Below the pieces are notes generated by a model. It was not told the DNA's origin and did not search any database. It worked only from the letters and a program-made list of their open reading frames with translations. The position numbers and the translations under genes are program-made. 64,000 bases of DNA. Origin: Nepenthes gracilis. Its lineage: Eukaryota; Streptophyta; Magnoliopsida; Caryophyllales; Nepenthaceae. Positions 32,283 to 44,942 of this stretch are shown here, in pieces; within the stretch, counting starts at the first letter, position 1; each line of letters starts with the position of its first letter. Location: assembly GCA_033239525.1 (NCBI GenBank), contig BSYO01000020.1:10976308-11040307 (forward strand), given 5' to 3'.

Positions 32283-35200
32283 TGTTGGGTACATCATCTA
32301 CCAGGTTGGGTCTAATCTATTAATCCAGTGAGCCCATTCTCAAAACATTGTGTATCCTGGTATCTAACTAAATGTTTCGTCAACTCTGTGGTTAATCTAA
32401 ACAAAAATTTCTGAACAGAGACATATCATCTGTCTACTATCAGTTCAATCATTAAGTATTAACAGCCTCCAATTAACTTTATGATCTGAATATATATAAA
32501 TGTGGTTAAACTAATCAGTTTTCAATCAATTTAACCACCCGCACTGTAGCCATTATTTCTTTTTAGGAAATTATTAACAAGTGATATTGTGGATATAAAT
32601 ATACATCTTTTTTCTAAAAAAAAAGAGATCGAATCGAAAAAAAAAAAAAAGGAACAACTGAGCCTAGTTTTCTAATTTACTAATTCTTATGACATTTTAT
32701 GGAGCCAAGCCCTCCACTTTCACTCTCTCTTTCCCTCAATCTCTCTCATATTCAACCTTTTTTTTGGAAAGTATACTAACTTGAGAGTAAGAGAATATTC
32801 TAAAAGGTGAGTTCAAATTCCTTCAAAGTTCTTGGTTTTGGTTGTGGTATGAAGGATTAGATTGAACAACTCGAGAAACAAATTAGAAATTTTTCGAATT
32901 AAATTCAAATTTTATATATGCATTATTAGCATTATTTATAAAAAAAATGTGGCAAGTAATTCATTCCTACTTAAATAGAATCATACTCACAAAGATCCAT
33001 AAATTAATAGTATTTAACAAACTGATCATCACGGTAAACATAAGAATACATGGACAGTTAAGTCAATTGTCAAAAGATGTTTTCTCTTATGGCGCCTTCC
33101 ATAAAGATGGCAACCAAAGAAACGCTTACTCGCCAACCACACTGGGTATTGGAGTCAGGAATGCTCGATTTCAAGCTATGTCGAGAGTGCTGAAATCCCT
33201 CTGAGACAAATTTAAGGGCCAATTTTGTTAAACTGAAGACTTTCACCCACAAGTTTTGAGCTCAAAGAAAAGATCAAAATGTAAGAAAGCTATCTCTAGA
33301 AGAAGCCACTCTCAGTGAAAGTCGCCCGTCCTTCCCATGGCACAAAACCAATTTATTTCATATTGGCTCAGTGGTCATGTTAACTTTGAAGTCATCAAGG
33401 AAAGCCTAAAGCGATGGAATCTCCAGCACACTTTAGGATTTTGGCCACCATTCGAATCGGGAAGAATGACCATGCAATAGTATGCCCCCAAATCCTCCTA
33501 GTTAGGTAGAAACTAGGGGCATCTTTTGATCTATAAGAGTTAAGAACTTTTTTTAATACTAGAAGGACCACCTCAATGGCTAAGGTAGAGTAATTCATTA
33601 AAGGGATAGAACAGCAAATAATTTGAATAATCTCTGCTAGCTAGACAACCCAACTTGGTCTACCACATTTACCTTTAAGGTAAAGATGAACATGCTTCCC
33701 AATAAGTTTAAAATGCAAATAGTAGAGCCATATAACAAAATTTCCAACCCATTAGATCATTTGGACTACTTCTACATCCTACTTAGCTTTTAAAGTCTAG
33801 ATGAAGCAATATTATATGCTGTTTTTCTTTAACTTTGAAGGTGGATGGAAAAATTAGGTTCTGCAGATTATGACCAGATTCTATTGGGATCTTTTAAAAA
33901 CTAGCTAACTAGTTTTTATTCCATTTCACTTCCAACCGAAGGAAAGAAAAGCAATCCTAACATCTAGACATTATAAAGCAGGCTCCTAATGGGAGTCTAA
34001 AACGTTTCTTAACCCGATTCAATATTTAGATAAGAGTTATTTCAAAACTCATCGATGAGGTAAAACTAAATACTTATATATTGACTATTCAACCAGGGAA
34101 CTTCTTCAAGTAGCAAGTTTAGCAAGACCTTAATACGTTTATTGAGATAGAAAAAATCACCTAGATATACATAGCAGTAAATGAAGCAAATGATACCAAA
34201 AAGTTAGAGCGCCTAAGCTATGAGCGATATCCGGAGCAAATTAAAGGTAACACAAGGAAAAATAACAATAATCAATTCACTCAATATTATTAGAAACAAT
34301 AGAAAACCAAGACAGGTACTCGCGAGAATTGAAGCTATTATATCTCATGCCTCTCAATAACACCTGGACAAACATTATGATGCAAATCTCTAAAATTGTT
34401 CAGACCGGTCTAGAACACAGAGTGAGAAGCCCATTTCAAATATTGCCTCTATCATCAATCTTTAGGGTATAACACTAAAGATTGTCAAGCATTTAGAAGG
34501 ATGTTGAGGTTTTAATCCAAAAGGAGTATTTTAAAAAATATATGCAAAACCTTGGTGCTATCTCAAACAAAGGCAAGGATGATAAAGAGCAATGCAAACA
34601 ACCATGTAATCAAGTAGTGGCTAGGGTCATTAACAAGATGTTCACAAGACCCACCATTGCAGCAATTCAAAAGCATATGAATGAAACTTTTTCTAGTAAG
34701 AGGTAAAAAAATAGGGGTAATGAAAGAAATTATTAATTTTAGTGACGAATATATGATTTATGTAATCACTTCTCTCTGATCCTCTTTTTATATCTACACT
34801 CATACAGATAGCCAAATAGTTGGCGATGTTGTATAAAAGAGGGAAACCAAAATAACTCCCCACTAAAAGAAGACAACCACCATGATAGACTTTATCATTG
34901 ACACTAGGTGGAAACTATGGCATTAAAATCATCTTTCTTCTATCCAAAAAATAATATCCACCGAGTAAAGATAGGCTTGAAAGACCCAACCAACCTTATC
35001 AATGGCTAAGACAAGGACATCAAATGAAGAAGATTGAATGAGAGATCAATCCCTTTTGTAGTAGAAAAAAGAGCTAGAAAGAAAGTGTTTTGGAGTAGAG
35101 ATATTGAATAGTCCAATGTGATTGACATTAAAATAATCTTTGTCAAAGAAGTAAGGCAACAATTTGAGTGATTAACACAACTATTCAATAAAGCTACTCA

Positions 35201-36090
35201 TGACCTTGAGTCTCTTAGGAAAGAATGTTTGAATAGTCTCAAATGCTAAACTTTTTTGGCCTTTCCTTCCTTTAGGCATCCTCAAATATTAAATTTGACC
35301 TATGAGGCTAAAAGGTTAGTGTTGGGCACAACATTGATTTGCTTGGCCCGATCCATTATCCTAACAATCTCACAGTTGATAAGTGTAGGATAACGAGAAA
35401 TAAGCGAGCAGCATCTAGCCCATCAGGTATAAGCCTAGAGATTACAGGGCCGATTGTAACCTATCTAATAGGCAGCCAAACGGTTGTTAAATGGAATATG
35501 ACTCGGACTAAGTTAGATTCTCGAATGGCAGTATATTCGAGTGTCCAACAAACTAGCTTGTTAACTCTATAATTAGTATAGACAAAGGTTTTTAAATTGA
35601 CAAATATCAACTATTCACTATCAGTTCAATCATTAGCCGTCAACTACCTTCAATCAATCTCATGATCGAAACATGTACAATAACAGTGAACTAATCAATT
35701 TTCAACAAACTCTATACTTAATTCATGATCAACTTTTCTTCTTCCAAAAACCTCTAACAATTGACAATGTGAACATAAATATATTCATTTTCCCTTGAAA
35801 AATAAGATCAATCCAAAAAATAAGGATAATAGAGTCTAACCATGTAATTTACTTATTCATCTAAGATTATAAAGAGCTAAGCCCTTGATTTCCATTCTCT
35901 CTTCCCCTCAATCCTTTCCATATTCTGATTTTTTGAAACATACTAACTTGAGCATCACGGGATATTTAAGGGTGTGAGTTTCAATTCCTTCATAATTCTT
36001 TTTTTTTTTTATGGTATGCAGAATTTAGATTGAATAATTCAAAAACAAATCTAAATTTTTTTCTATTTAAATCTAAATTTTAGGAACACA
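32283..36090 (+). mobile_element. E3: short, decayed Tat-like gypsy element
   Basis: LTR-like repeats lie at 32283-32922 (640 bp) and 35320-36090 (771 bp). Both start TGTTGGG(T/C)ACA and end near GCA or ACA. They share TCAGTTCAATCATTA, CCCTCAATC and ACATACTAACTTGAG-type blocks. The left LTR lacks about 130 bp of the right one. The interior (2.4 kb) has a Gag-like remnant and no RT or integrase, so it was non-autonomous or internally deleted. No clear target-site duplication was found. Confidence 0.72.
33640..34760 (+). pseudogene. E3 gag and protease-leader remnant
   Basis: Frame-broken similarity to Tat/Athila Gag: LPNKFKMQIVEPYNKISNPL with DHLDYF near 33685-33765. The CX2CX4HX4C-like region appears near 34430-34510 as H..LGYNTKDCQAFRRML. 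Near 34735, EIINFSDEY resembles the stretch before the Tat protease. Many stop codons. Confidence 0.6.
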
Positions 36091-38725
36091 TTAAATAATA
36101 ATTTCTTAAGTTTTATCCATGAATGAGATTTTGGTATGTGAATATGCTTTCTCCATTTAGATGAATTTAGTTTAATAATTTCTAAGAATAGGAAAATTTA
36201 TGTATAATGCTTCATTTCCTAACTCTTTTAAGATTTTATGAATCTATCTCAATCTTTCTTCTTGTCTCCCACCTCTTGTCAATCATATTCAATGACTTTA
36301 ATTTTTAGCTTGGCTTGAAATATATTCAATACATACAAATAAGTCATATATGAGCATGCAAGTGACAGCAACTCGAACCAACTTCTTAGTCTTCCTCCAC
36401 CCAAACAAGCCAAATTTCATTCAAAAGTCTTTTCTTTTATTGTAAGTGTGTATTGATGTAAAATTTGTATAATTGAGGCCAATGGTCATCCGACGAGTAT
36501 GTCTAGGTAAATTAACTAAAAACTCAATTCAAAATAAATTGGACAGGAACATACATATAAATATAAGCCAAAAGTTCTTTGGCCTATCGAGCCATCTTGG
36601 TGTAAGAATTCCCTGTCTATTTAGAATTATAGCATTTGTTTTTCAATCACCATTTTCGGGTTTTGAAAAATAATAAACAATAAACTTTCATATTTTCTTA
36701 ATGAAAATATCCAGATGACTCATCTAAGTTCCTTCAAAAACACATTCGCCATAGCCTACCAAATAAAAATATACAAAATCCGAAAAAACAAGCCTGAATG
36801 AGAAGGTCTGAAATAAATATCTGTTCCATCTTAAAGAGGCCCAATAGGCATTATGACCCCATTCACCCCATAACCACGGCAGTCGATTCTCATACAAAGG
36901 TTACTTTTTTTTTTAGCTAATTTTTACTTTTTCCTTTTCGGGTACGTATATAGTAGTGAAACTGTATAAAATAAGTCGAGAATAAGTTGGTGAACAAGTG
37001 AGCAAGGGCATATTATAAATATGAGAAAGTAGCTGGAAGATGGTTCAGGTTGAGAAGAATAAGGGGAGGTTAGGAAAAAGAAAGGGACTTTCCAACCTTA
37101 CAACAGCAAGGAGGATCAAGGCAAGCACGTCCGCAGAAATGATTGACACACCTCCTCCACCTACAACTCACGTATACATGGGGATCTTATTGGCCAGCTT
37201 GCTTGTTAATTGAACATTCTTAAGAAAATATTGACCCTACCATGCCCAAAAAGGGACACCGGGGCCGCTGCGTTGCGGAGGGCAGCCGATTGAATTTTTT
37301 GAATCCAATTAGTCCAATTTAAATAATAAATAATATGAAAATAATTTCTAAAAAATAGATGAAAGACCAAAAGACTTGTAAAAATAAAAAATAATAATAA
37401 TATGCTTTTAGTTTTCTATAAAATCACATCTCGGCCGCCTTCTAGGAGACATTTGCATCTGTATTTTCTTGTGTTTTACCATTTTTTTTATAAGTAAGTA
37501 AATTATATTAAACTAAAAATAAAAGATTATAAAAATAAATATTTTATTTTTAAGTGTTTTTCTGACTTGAAATTAGAACAAAGACGTTAAGATATTTCCC
37601 GAGTACCTAGAACAGATCATAAATCCAAAGAAGAAATCGAATGAAACAATTGGAGATATATCCGCCATTTGCCTTCAACAAAACCATCCACAATACAGTT
37701 ACACAAGCTAAACAATCTGGAGATGACAGTTGTGACTCATACATAAGCAAAACAATCAGAGGTGACCTCATGCACCTCATTCCACCAATAGCAACCGAAA
37801 ATTCCAAATTCTTGTGTTTCACCCACCAAATTTCATAGTGTCGAACCCCCTTTTTGAATCTAGTTAATCGCAACCGCTGATAGACACTTAAACATGTTAT
37901 CAGTTAAGCACGGTGAGAGATACCTGATCGAGCTCTTGATCTCTCGATTTCTAGGAAAGTTAAATATCAATAGCCGAGCGTCACAATGCAGCCCCCTCAT
38001 CTGTGCTCAAATTTACTCATTGGTTCCTAGGATCTTACTGAATTCATGAAATCTATAGAAGTTGGAAGGATACATTTAATTAGAAAAAAATAATATTTAA
38101 TTATTATATTTTGTATGTTATATATTTAGCTTTCATTTTCTTTTATTCGGTTTTTATATCTACAAAATGCCTATATTTATATATTAATAATTAGCAAGAA
38201 AGTCTTCATCCATCGACATATTATTAGTGTTATTAATCATACAAAATTATTTGAAACTAGACTTGAAATTTTTAATAAGTTGTTTAAACTCAATCAATAA
38301 ATTTAACAAGTTAAATTAAACTTACTTTCATAAGGTGATTTATGTGTGTCAAATTTTAAACAACATACTACTTAGCATATGTTTACATAATAAACTAGCG
38401 GCTTGAACATAATTTGTGATAGTCTAATTTATAAGTTTAGCACTTGAAAAAATTACCATGTATTGCGCATTAAAGCATAATTTTTAATAATAATCTCTTA
38501 TATAAGATAATATTTATTTTCACTTATATGTTACATGTATCATATAGCGAATTGATTTCAATTGTGTCAAATTAATGACTTAAGTAGCTTTAATTTCTTT
38601 CAAATTCAAATTTTATGTATAAACAATGAGGACTCGGAGGGGAATCCATCAATTCAAACTCAGGGCTAAAATCGAACCACTAACAACATTTATTTGATTA
38701 TCATTTGATCATTTCAGAGGAAAGC
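36091..38725. other. AT-rich intergenic DNA, no recognised gene
   Basis: Only short frames are present. The frame at 37607-37873 (minus) and its shadow 37641-37838 (plus) match no family I know. A small GC-rich patch at 37255-37290 is isolated. No RNA gene was seen. Confidence 0.5.
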
Positions 38726-38889
38726 TGATGCAAAAATTTAAAATTAAAAGAGATTTTATTCTATTTTATTTTAATTATTAATTTATTTTTATATTTTATA
38801 ATATTTTAAAAATTTTTAAAATTTTATAACTTTGGCAATTCCATGATATTTTAGAAAAGTTAATATTCTATTTTGTTAGGGTTATTTTT

Positions 38890-39905
38890 AAGATTGGCAT
38901 ATTCCGTGACCTAATGTAATCTTGTGTCGATGTCGGGATCGAAGTGGTGTATCAACATATTTTCGTAACTGTTCGTTCCGACTTCAAGGAATATCTCGCC
39001 TGACGTGAGCTCTATACTTGCTCAAGTCTAAAATTTCGAAACCCTGTGCTCACTATGAGCTTGCCACGAGCTCAACCGCAAAATCCTGAAACACCCCGCT
39101 CGCTACTTGCCTCCTTCTCACTCGAGCGCACGTAGGGTTTCTCATGAAACCCTCTGTGCGCCTGCCGCACGCTCGAGCGTCGCGACAACGGGCAAAATTT
39201 TTAAACCCGTTTTTCGAGTGCTCTATAAATATGTACCTTATTTCATTTGCTCTAACTTTTGATTGAGCATTGTGGAGCACGCCTCTTTGAGAGAAATAGT
39301 TCTTTCACTCCATTTAATCGACATTCTCGCTCTAATTGAGTAAAACCGATCTTTCATCATTGTACATTATGAGCTAGCGATTTTCTCACCACTTTCTCTT
39401 TATCGATTCATCACTTCTACCCTTCTACCTTCATTGGTGACGTTGACACGTTGAATAAAGGGATTCGGTTACATTTGGCAATTCAAGTGGTTCGAGAGGA
39501 AAGATTGACGTGAAAATCAGAAGGCATCCGGTTCCATTGTCGTTGGCAAATCCAAGGAATTCCTTGGTAGGGGTCACAAGATGGGAATAAGTTGGCTAAA
39601 TTAGTGTATCGTTACCACCCGATCTGTAAGTTGATTTTCATAATACATTTCTTCTTTTGCCATTGAAACCCGGATAGTTTTTCTCGATTACCGGAGGTAT
39701 CGAATTTTTCCTTCGTTACCAAAAAAATTATCTCTTTTTATTATAACCTATTATAATATATATTTCTTATACTTATTATTATTACTATTGGTATCTAGAT
39801 ACAAATATTTATTATGTGTATGAAATATTTATTTTTGTACTATTTTTGCTAATCTTGCATGGGGTCGAAATATTATTATATAATTCAGAAGAAAACATCC
39901 TTTTT
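38890..39905 (+). repeat. LTR-like insertion inside the left LTR of E4
   Basis: It interrupts the alignment of the two E4 LTRs. It has a GC-rich CGCACGCTCGAGCGTCGCG block, a TATA-like GCTCTATAAATATG at about 39220, and TCATTGGTGACGTTGACACG. It resembles 28516-28990 in order of motifs. Its ends are not resolved and no internal coding part is present, so it is probably a solo LTR. Confidence 0.5.
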
Positions 39906-39952
39906 CACATTATATTATTTCTTTGTTTGAGCCGTTAATTAAAAATTTATAT

Positions 39953-40010
39953 TTAATTTTTAATTAATTTAAAGCAAATATTTAATTTTTAATTAATTTA
40001 AAGCAAATAT
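39953..40010. repeat. Perfect tandem duplication of about 29 bp
   Basis: TTTAATTTTTAATTAATTTA followed by AAGCAAATA occurs twice in direct succession within the resumed left LTR of E4. Confidence 0.9.
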
Positions 40011-40164
40011 CTTTAGATAGGAATTTTAACTCAATTTTTTCAAAATTTATTGATTGACTAGTTAAATTAATATTAAAAAATTTTAAGTATAATTTATTCT
40101 CTTTGGTAATCTTTACTTCTCCATTTTCTTTGAAAAAAATTAATATTAAAAACCAACCGCCATT

Positions 40165-40193
40165 ATCGCCGCCGCCGTCGCCGCCGCCGCCAC
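40165..40193. repeat. (CGC)n-rich microsatellite
   Basis: CGCCGCCGCCGTCGCCGCCG-type trinucleotide run in otherwise AT-rich DNA. Confidence 0.9.
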
Positions 40194-40959
40194 TCAAACT
40201 CTCATAGTCACCAATCAAATACTGAAACCCAAACCCACATATCACCAACCCAATCCCACAAGAGCAAGCATAACTTATTTAGTGATTTGTGTCTTATTTC
40301 CAATCTTGATTACTAGGCCTATCACACATAGCCTAACTTTTTATATACACTGTGATATCATATAATTGGTTCAGATTATCATTTATGGAAATGATGTGCT
40401 CTCCTATCACTTTTATTTTTCTTTAACAATATTTAATTTTTTTATGTCAATAGTTATTTCAATTAGTAACAAATCAACAACTAAAAAATAACATGATAAC
40501 AATTTAAGTTGATATATTTACTACTCATCAAATAGACTTAGAACTATCCAGTTGAGTTGCAACTTTAAAAATAAGATGTCAATCATCAAATACTGATAAT
40601 TCTAATATTTTATGTAATAGGAATAGCTGACATAGGTAATATAGTTAAGTATTTCATATACATAATTATAGGCCTCGACATTACCATTGAAAGTGGGATC
40701 AAAATAAATAACTCTTTGAAATTATCAAATTAAATGCCTCTTTTTTTTATGATTACTTAGACCCTCAAATTTTTACTCAATAAATTAAAGTTATAAATCA
40801 TTTCTTTAATTAGTACGGTGTGACTGAAGATAGAAAAGATAAATCATTTACTACCTTTCACATGATATTCTATATGCCATTGACTTTATCCCTAGTGCAT
40901 CTTTTCTAAATTTATTTTATTATAAGATGAATCCAACTAAGCATATTAAACTACAGAGG

Positions 40960-41376
40960 TAAGTTGAAAAACCCCTTCATAAGGGATTCATTTGAGAGAA
41001 TATGAGCCCATGTGCGGTATCTGCTCTCATGACACCTAAGAAAGACTGATTGTAGAAGACGTATAAAATCATCAACAAAACCACTATGAAGTACCATTTT
41101 TTCATCCATAAACTTGATGATATATTGACTATAATGGATAGTACTAGAATCTTCTCCAAGATTAATTTGAAAAATGACTACCATCAGATCAGGATTCTCT
41201 AAGGAAAAAAGTGGAGGATGGATTGTGAGATGAAAAACAGTATTTATGAATGGTTAGTTATACCTTTTAAACTATTTAATATACATAATACTTTTACGAG
41301 AGTTATAACCCAAGCTCAATAACCTTTTATGGGATAATTTTTAGTATTCTATTTAAATAATATCTTTATTTATAAT
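40960..41376 (+). pseudogene. E4 reverse transcriptase, N-terminal part (before E2)
   Basis: The reading gives RENMSPCAVSALMTPKKD, then HKLDDIL, FSKINLKNDYHQIRI and IYEWLVIPF. It ends at the catalytic region as YLNNIFIYN (normally Y.DDI.IYS), where E2 begins. The MSPCAVP.LL.PKKDG form points to a CRM/Reina-type chromovirus. Stops are frequent and both catalytic Asp are Asn. Confidence 0.85.
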
Positions 41377-42278
41377 AAGACTCGGGTCCCATGTTGTCGT
41401 ACTGATTAGGAAGCATTTGGATTCCTTGTCCGTGTAGGGTCTCGAGCAGGTTCGGTCTCCGTCACTATGAACCTGAAACCTACATAATACAAATGATAAA
41501 TAAGAGGTCAAAGGTCCAACGAAAGTTCTCCTACCGAAGACATTCCGATGCTAAAATCAGCAACTTTTCACAATGAACAGAAAGGGTGGCACGCTTAGAG
41601 GTGCGCGGAAGGTATGCTGTGAATGCATTGAGAATGCGTAAATACAACGGTGAGAGATTGATGAGCATTTAGTGGGAGGCATGACTCCCTGTATGCACCA
41701 CAGAGGGTGGCTCACTCTCTGGACACCTGAGTAAGGCTGCAGAGATAGGACCTAGGCACCGATTTGAGAGTTTGAACTCTAGGGTGAGTGTTTTGCTACA
41801 CAATGTTAAATTGGGTACCTGGGATCCGATCCCTTTCATCTCTTGTACAAAGAGAGGGAATTTATAGGCTCCTTGTTTTGGAGATTTTGGCACGAGAATC
41901 CTTCCTGTCGGGATTCGTTAGCTGTTCCCCAATGGTGGTTGTTGGCGTGTCAGTTGTCACCTTGTGATGGCGGAAAGACCGTCATGCTTCACAAGCCACA
42001 CCTAGTCTGCCTTTCACGTTAAGATTGGTTGGAGAACTTTGGATAGCGGCGTGAGCTACGGCTTGCAGCACTGACCTTCTCCTCATTGGCTCGTTTCCTC
42101 TACGCTGTACCTACCACCCTGCAGCTGCATTAATGGGCTGCAGGTGATGTCAATTGGCTGTAAACACTGAGCTGCCACGTAGGCCAATTTGTGTATTGGG
42201 TTGAGTTGGCTGCTTGGGTTGCTACTTTTCGGATTGGGTCTCGTGATTTCTTGGGCCCTGCTGGCACTGGACCCAACA
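41377..42278 (-). repeat. E2 3' LTR
   Basis: It aligns with 56329-57234, for example GGATTCCTTGTCCGTG, CACTATGAACCTGAAACCT and CTCACTCTCTGGA. It is followed by TAGCCTCCCATGCC, the complement of the polypurine tract. Differences from the other LTR are mainly transitions. Confidence 0.92.
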
Positions 42279-42566
42279 CTAGCCTCCCATGCCTGGGTTG
42301 ACTTGCAGTCATGGCGTAGCATGTTCACTTCGGGTCTAGTTGGTCATCGCACTGTCTTCCTCGAGATGTGTCAAGCTTTGTCGTCTTTTGACATCACGTC
42401 TTCCCCAGGCAACCATGTAGGCTTTTCAAGCGCCATAGGGATTCGGTGCTCTGAAAGGTTATATTCACATGCCTGAGGTTGCGCGGGCATTGAGGATTTT
42501 CCTTCTTCATGAATGACGGTTGTTGGGAAGTGTGTCCCATTAAGCACGAACAGGGTTCAAACTTGT

Positions 42567-43266
42567 CCATAAATAGGGGGCTCTTCAACCGGTGTGGCTC
42601 ATCCCTTGGTTGATTTTGGAGGACCAATGCGAGGGTCTTGGCTCATCCCGCTTCTGGTGGGAGTCCGCAAAGAAATCGGATGAACTAGCTGGAGATCCAG
42701 AGCTTCGGACGAAGATTGTCCTCACGCCCTCAACTCAAACAGTTCCTCATGCTAATGAGGGTGGCTTGGCCACTCTGCCATCGTCGTGTGCCTCCCTCCA
42801 GGCCGTGGTGATCTTCTGTGCGGTTGAGGATCACAGCGGAGCTATCACAAGGTGCCTTGCCTCCGGTATAGCGCATCGCTTGCAGTCTCCACTCCACTTG
42901 GATCATCATATGTGCCTTCTGGAGGGGAGGTGAAGGATGGAGTCTCCATAGGGAAGCGTAGGCTCTCCCAGTCCTTGCCGAAGACTCCTACTGTGGGTGT
43001 TGGTTCTGCCTCTGCGGTTAGTATTGGGCTAGCCTGCAGGAGCTGGCCAACATCAACTGCTCCGAAGCTTGGACAAGGCGATGGAGCTCCGACAATGGAG
43101 CCGTGGGGATCCCATGTGGATCAAGTTTAATCAACCACACTCCAAGCATTTGGGGCAATCACTCAGGGGCACTCCGGGGCTTAGGCCCCTAGCCGTATCT
43201 TCTTCCTCTTTCATATACTATTGCCATTGCGAATTGTGTACTTGTAAATGAGCTTTGATTAATAAA
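42567..43266 (+). other. E2 antisense unit 1 (candidate transcript)
   Basis: TATA-like CCATAAATAG (42567-42576) and AATAAA (43261-43266) bracket about 700 bp, as in E1. It shares TAATGAGGGTGGCT with E1. The 113-codon frame 42592-42933 is not conserved in E1, so a protein is doubtful. Confidence 0.4.
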
Positions 43267-43708
43267 AGCAGTAGTTATTGCCTTTAGTCCTTTCACTTAT
43301 CGCATGAATCTTCTCTCTTTTTGTCATATGGCGCCTTATGTTCCTCGGGTAGCAGGGCTTCTTTTTTATCACACATGCTGACTTGAGTGTTTGAGCATCC
43401 CTAGTGACCCACTGTCTACTCTCGCAGGCACCTTCCCTTGAGTCGCTATGCTGACTGTTGATGGGAGGACACGATGCAGAGAGATTGCTGACATGGGCTG
43501 TTTGGGGAGGTCAAATGCCACTGGCAGACGTCACATCCGTCGGACAGTCTAATGCATTGATTGCGTGGGAGATGTTAGGGCGTCGAGTCATAATGATTTC
43601 TTTTGAAAGGCACGACGCTTCAAGGGTCTACCATGTGGAAGGAGCGTGTTAGCTCTCTCCCAGCACGCTTTGCCTTCTGGATGACGCCATTCCACTAGAG
43701 GGTTTTGG

Positions 43709-43717
43709 CTATTTAAG
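43709..43717 (+). promoter_or_regulatory. TATA-like box upstream of E2 antisense unit 2
   Basis: CTATTTAAG, placed like CTATTTAAAC at 7308 in E1, about 100 bp before a possible ATG at 43812. Confidence 0.45.
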
Positions 43718-43811
43718 CCCCTGAGTTCCCTCTAAGGGATTGCCCCTTTCTTGCAAAGCCCTATGCTTCCTTCGAGTCTTTTTCTCTTTCTTTTTTCACA
43801 TTGCGTCTTCA

Positions 43812-44240
43812 ATGAAAAGGTTGTCCTCATCATCATGATCTGAATCTTCTTCCGAAGAGCCTGTGAGTGGCACTCATGTCTCAGGGATCCCTTGCGCGAC
43901 TGCAGTTGGTGTAGCGATGGTGAAAGGATGTCATTCAGAGGCCACTATTGTGGGTCCAATGCAATTTCTGAGGGAACCTCCAGGCTTTGATAGAGAGGAA
44001 ATGTCCGCCTCTTCACGGCATTGTAGGTCCAGGAGGGTAGATCCCTCACTTCATCGAGTTGCCAGGGCCGTTGAAGACTTTGAAGCCAGGATGCAGGTTG
44101 CAGTCGGAGAGATTGAACAGACAGGGCTCACGTTGCATATTTTGAGGGGACGTAGGGTGAATCGGAAGCAAGAGCGTCCAGGCTTGCTGGCGCAAACATG
44201 CAGGCTCGGGACCACATACGGGCTTTTTAGGGGAGCTTGA
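43812..44240 (+). pseudogene. E2 antisense unit 2 ORF (conserved with E1 7418-7882)
   Basis: After a possible ATG near 43812 and an early stop, the open frame 43863-44240 carries VAMVKGCHSEATIVGPMQFL followed by REPPGF. Further on comes AVEDFEARMQVAVGEIEQTG. These align with V.MAEGCQSEP and AVEDDECQIQAAIAEVEQS of E1. An AATAAA lies at 44551-44556. No known domain was recognised. The tail after about 44130 is Arg/Gly-rich and not conserved, probably because of a frameshift. Confidence 0.6.
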
Positions 44241-44861
44241 GCGACTCTGAGTGTTGTTCGAAGAGGAGTGTGCACAAATGGGGGCCGAGCTGAGGTCAAG
44301 GTTTTCACCGAAGAACATTAGTCCTGCACTAGAAAGGAACTTCCAGGACAGCTTCCCTCCTAGCCGAAGACTAGTCTCGCTGTAGAACCCGAACTTTCAC
44401 ATCGGAATCCTGAACTCTCGAAACTCAAGCGCCCTGATGCGCATGACCTTACGGAGTACACGACTCTAGATCCTTCTGGGCCCAAAGGGGGCCATTAGTT
44501 GTACTTTGCAGCTGCCGCTTCTATAAAAAAGAGCTGTTAATGAATCAGATAATAAAACTTTAACTTAGCTATGCCATTTATTTCCTGTCACTTTCCATGC
44601 TTGGATGGTCCATTGTTTCATGCGTGCATTTGCTTTGGCAATCTTTCAGCCGCCATCCCTGGCGGTCAGGATTCCCACATTAAATGCAAGTGTGACAGTC
44701 GGGAATCTAGCAGGCGGTTGAAGCGATGTTGATCTGCAGTCTAGCAAGGGCCATGATTGGCTGCTGCTTGGGACTCGTGATGCTCCTGTTGAGCAGGCGC
44801 GTGGCCTAGTCATTAAGCAGAGGTGTCGTTTGAGCTTTCCCACGTGCTGGCACCCTGTGGC

Positions 44862-44870
44862 CTATTTAAG
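44862..44870 (+). promoter_or_regulatory. TATA-like box upstream of E2 antisense unit 3
   Basis: CTATTTAAG, equivalent to CTATTTAAAT at 8534 in E1; ATG follows at 44943. Confidence 0.45.
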
Positions 44871-44942
44871 CGATGCTTCAATAAAACCCCTCTTTTATGC
44901 TTTTTTTTTGTTGAAGGCTGTCGGCTTATTCCAGAGAGAGAG

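Noticed and set aside
37607..37873. 88-codon minus-strand ORF between E3 and E4
   Set aside because: No recognisable family, no splice or start context, and a same-length shadow on the other strand.
41371..41381. A 5-bp target-site duplication for E2
   Set aside because: The right flank is ATTCT, but the first bases of the left LTR are eroded and no matching 5-mer can be identified; the split E4 frame is better evidence for the insertion point.
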